A stretch of DNA of 42,588 nt, taken from NCBI GenBank assembly GCA_002898015.1, contig BDTM01000095.1:1-42588 (forward strand). Direction: 5' to 3'. Position 1 is the stretch's first letter. Each line of letters begins with the position of its first letter. Under the pieces are notes generated by a model that worked only from the letters and a program-made list of their open reading frames with translations, made no database searches and was not told the origin of the DNA. Position numbers and translations under genes: made by a program. This document shows positions 41,169-42,588 of this stretch, one piece after another. This DNA comes from a bacterium BMS3Bbin03 (GTDB lineage: Bacteria; Zhuqueibacterota; JdFR-76; BMS3Abin05).

Positions 41169-41921
41169 ATGTCAGGCCATAATAAATGGAGTTCGATTAA
41201 GCACAAAAAGGCGAAAGTCGATGCTCAGCGTGGTCGGATTTTTACTCGATTGATTAAGGAAATTACCGTCGCTGCGCGAATGGGCACCGGGGATGAAGAA
41301 TCAAATCCCCGTTTACGTGCGGCTATATTGGCTGCCAAAGCGGCGAACATGCCGGCGGCAAATATTGAAAGAGCCGTTAAGCGGGGCACGGGTGAACTGC
41401 CGGGTATCACTTACGAGGAAGCCGTCTACGAAGGCTATGGCCCCGGAGGCGCCGCTTTGTTGATTGAAACTCTGACGGACAATAAGAACAGAACCGTCGC
41501 CGATTTGCGGTATATTCTTGGAAAACACAACGGGAATCTGGGCGAGTCGGGGAGCGTGTCCTGGATTTTTGAAAAAAAAGGTGTGATTAATATCCCGGCG
41601 GGGGATCTGACGGAAGATGAAGTGATGTTGGTTATTCTCGATGCCGGTGCCGAAGATTTAAGATTTGACGGGGAGACGTTTGAAGTGTTGACGGCGCCGG
41701 AGGATTTTGAACGGGTTAAACAGGCGGTTGAAGAGGCCGGCTTTCCGATCGATTCTGCAGAAGTGACCCTGTATCCCAAATCAAGCGTTAAACTGGACGG
41801 CAAACAGGCCGAACAGATGCTCAAATTGATGGATGCTCTGGAGGAACACGATGATGTTCAAAATATCTATTCGAATTTTGACATCGACGTGAGTGTGATG
41901 GAGCAGCTTGAAAATGAGTGA
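41169..41921 (+). CDS. yebC: YebC/PmpR-family protein
   Basis: A conserved cytoplasmic protein of about 250 aa; family members act as transcriptional regulators and some help ribosomes on proline stretches. The signature N-terminus [20 protein letters not shown] is followed by [53 protein letters not shown] and [17 protein letters not shown] chose ATG 41169, giving MSGHNKWS as in the family, over an in-frame ATG 12 bases upstream. It ends 18 bases before ruvC, a common pairing in bacteria. Confidence 0.96.
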   Translation: MSGHNKWSSIKHKKAKVDAQRGRIFTRLIKEITVAARMGTGDEESNPRLRAAILAAKAANMPAANIERAVKRGTGELPGITYEEAVYEGYGPGGAALLIETLTDNKNRTVADLRYILGKHNGNLGESGSVSWIFEKKGVINIPAGDLTEDEVMLVILDAGAEDLRFDGETFEVLTAPEDFERVKQAVEEAGFPIDSAEVTLYPKSSVKLDGKQAEQMLKLMDALEEHDDVQNIYSNFDIDVSVMEQLENE

Positions 41922-41939
41922 GAAAGCCGGAGTTTGAGT

Positions 41940-42425
41940 GTGGTCGTTTTGGGGATCGATCCCGGGACAACCGCAACGGGTTTTGGTGTGGTTGAAACAG
42001 ACGGTTACGCCATTTCTGTGATTGATTATGGCGTGATTAAGACTTCGGGACGTCGTGTGCTTGCCGACCGGCTCCAGGAAATTTTTAAGCGCATCACGGA
42101 AATTATCCGGACGCATCAGCCCAATGAATTCGCTATTGAAAGTATGTTTTATTCCGAACACACGAAATCGGCAATGCTGCTGGGTCATGCAAGAGGTGTG
42201 GCAATTTTATCGGCAAAGTTAAATGATTTATCGATTGCGGAGTACGCCCCCCGAGAAATAAAAATGGCGATTTCGGGTTATGGGAATGCGTCAAAAGATC
42301 AGGTAAGCCGATCTGTGGAGCAGCTTCTGCATTTGCAGCATGTCACAATCCCGTACGATGCCTCGGATGCGCTGGCGGTGGCCATCTGTCATTGTCATCG
42401 TGCGGGGAAGAGAATGAGTGAATAA
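41940..42425 (+). CDS. ruvC: Holliday junction endonuclease RuvC
   Basis: Resolves Holliday junctions during recombination, with the RuvAB motor. The protein of about 161 aa contains the four acidic catalytic residues of the family: Asp in LGIDPGTTATG, Glu in FAIESMFYSEH, and two Asp in YDASDALAVAICH. NASKDQV is a conserved basic segment. I chose GTG 41940 because GGAG ends 7 bases upstream, giving MVVLGIDPG; a TTG at 41934 is too close to that site. ruvA and ruvB are not in the window and may follow beyond the right edge. Confidence 0.96.
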   Translation: MVVLGIDPGTTATGFGVVETDGYAISVIDYGVIKTSGRRVLADRLQEIFKRITEIIRTHQPNEFAIESMFYSEHTKSAMLLGHARGVAILSAKLNDLSIAEYAPREIKMAISGYGNASKDQVSRSVEQLLHLQHVTIPYDASDALAVAICHCHRAGKRMSE

Positions 42426-42429
42426 TAGT

Positions 42430-42588
42430 GGTTCTTCGCGAGAATGCGTACTTTTTAATATTGGTGTCAATTCGTGGGAAGAAAAAGGCCCACGAATGTG
42501 CACGAATTTTTCACTAATTTTTAAAACAAAAACTTGGAATGAACCTTATATTTTTATGAGAAAATGTATGCATTTTTATGATGAACCA
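42430..42588 (+). repeat. Dispersed intergenic element, copy B
   Basis: GGTTCTTCGCGAGAATGCGT opens the element, and the 27-base start differs from copy A (18989) at one position. The interior includes an imperfect inverted repeat (ATTCGTGGG and CCCACGAAT, around 42471-42499) and GTGCACGAATTTTT. GATGAACC near the window edge matches the end of copy A, but a GAACC at about 42541 could equally be the terminus. Confidence 0.5.

Noticed and set aside
1..42588. CRISPR arrays, tRNA and rRNA genes
   Set aside because: I looked in the gaps for regularly spaced repeats and cloverleaf-like sequences and found none.

Overview
The window looks like a metagenomic contig from a non-Bacteroidetes member of the FCB supergroup (Calditrichota or a similar candidate phylum). 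The evidence is several proteins with type IX secretion (T9SS) type-A C-terminal sorting domains, a PorV-like protein and a CarboxypepD_reg/TonB-dependent receptor. Most genes also have clear Shine-Dalgarno sequences and there is a near-consensus sigma-70 promoter, neither of which is typical of Bacteroidetes. The phylum is an inference; no rRNA or other marker settles it.

Layout. (1) 1-672, minus strand: the middle of a Cys/Asp/Ser-rich secreted-type protein that runs off the left edge. It has no usable start and its codon use differs from everything else here, so it may be foreign or an assembly chimera. (2) 762-1778: a LacI-family regulator. (3) 1779-2423: a long control region with a TTGACA-N17-TATATT promoter, a LacI-type operator overlapping the expected transcription start, and a second near-identical operator 251 bp downstream. 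(4) 2424-30970: a co-directional glycan-utilisation locus. It holds a LamG protein with a sorting domain, two lipoproteins, a TonB-dependent receptor, three paralogous secreted proteins of about 597 aa, a GH63-like (alpha/alpha)6 glycosidase, a PorV-like protein, a discoidin/Ig-like protein with an unusual His/Glu motif, a glycosidase-like/SUMF1 fusion, a GATase1-like/(alpha/alpha)6-barrel fusion, a GH127-type beta-L-arabinofuranosidase and an exported aldose 1-epimerase. No SusD is visible.

(5) 30982-38050, mainly minus strand: an accessory patchwork of a small lipoprotein, methylglyoxal synthase, a hybrid histidine kinase, a catalase, a solitary DNA methyltransferase beside a broken toxin-antitoxin pair, and an isochorismatase-like protein. 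Palindromic repeats are interspersed and GC content changes from gene to gene. (6) 38560-42425, plus strand: housekeeping genes etfB, etfA, a SPOR-domain lipoprotein, yebC and ruvC.

Working model (inference): LacI represses the locus until a sugar, possibly an arabinose- or galactose-containing oligosaccharide, is present. T9SS-exported proteins bind and cut glycan at the surface, the TonB receptor imports the products, and the enzymes without sorting domains (21272, 24068, 27709, 29819) finish the work in the periplasm. The most interesting aspects are the SusD-less, T9SS-based design with three tandem paralogues, the paired operators, and two enzyme fusions with apparently non-catalytic accessory domains.
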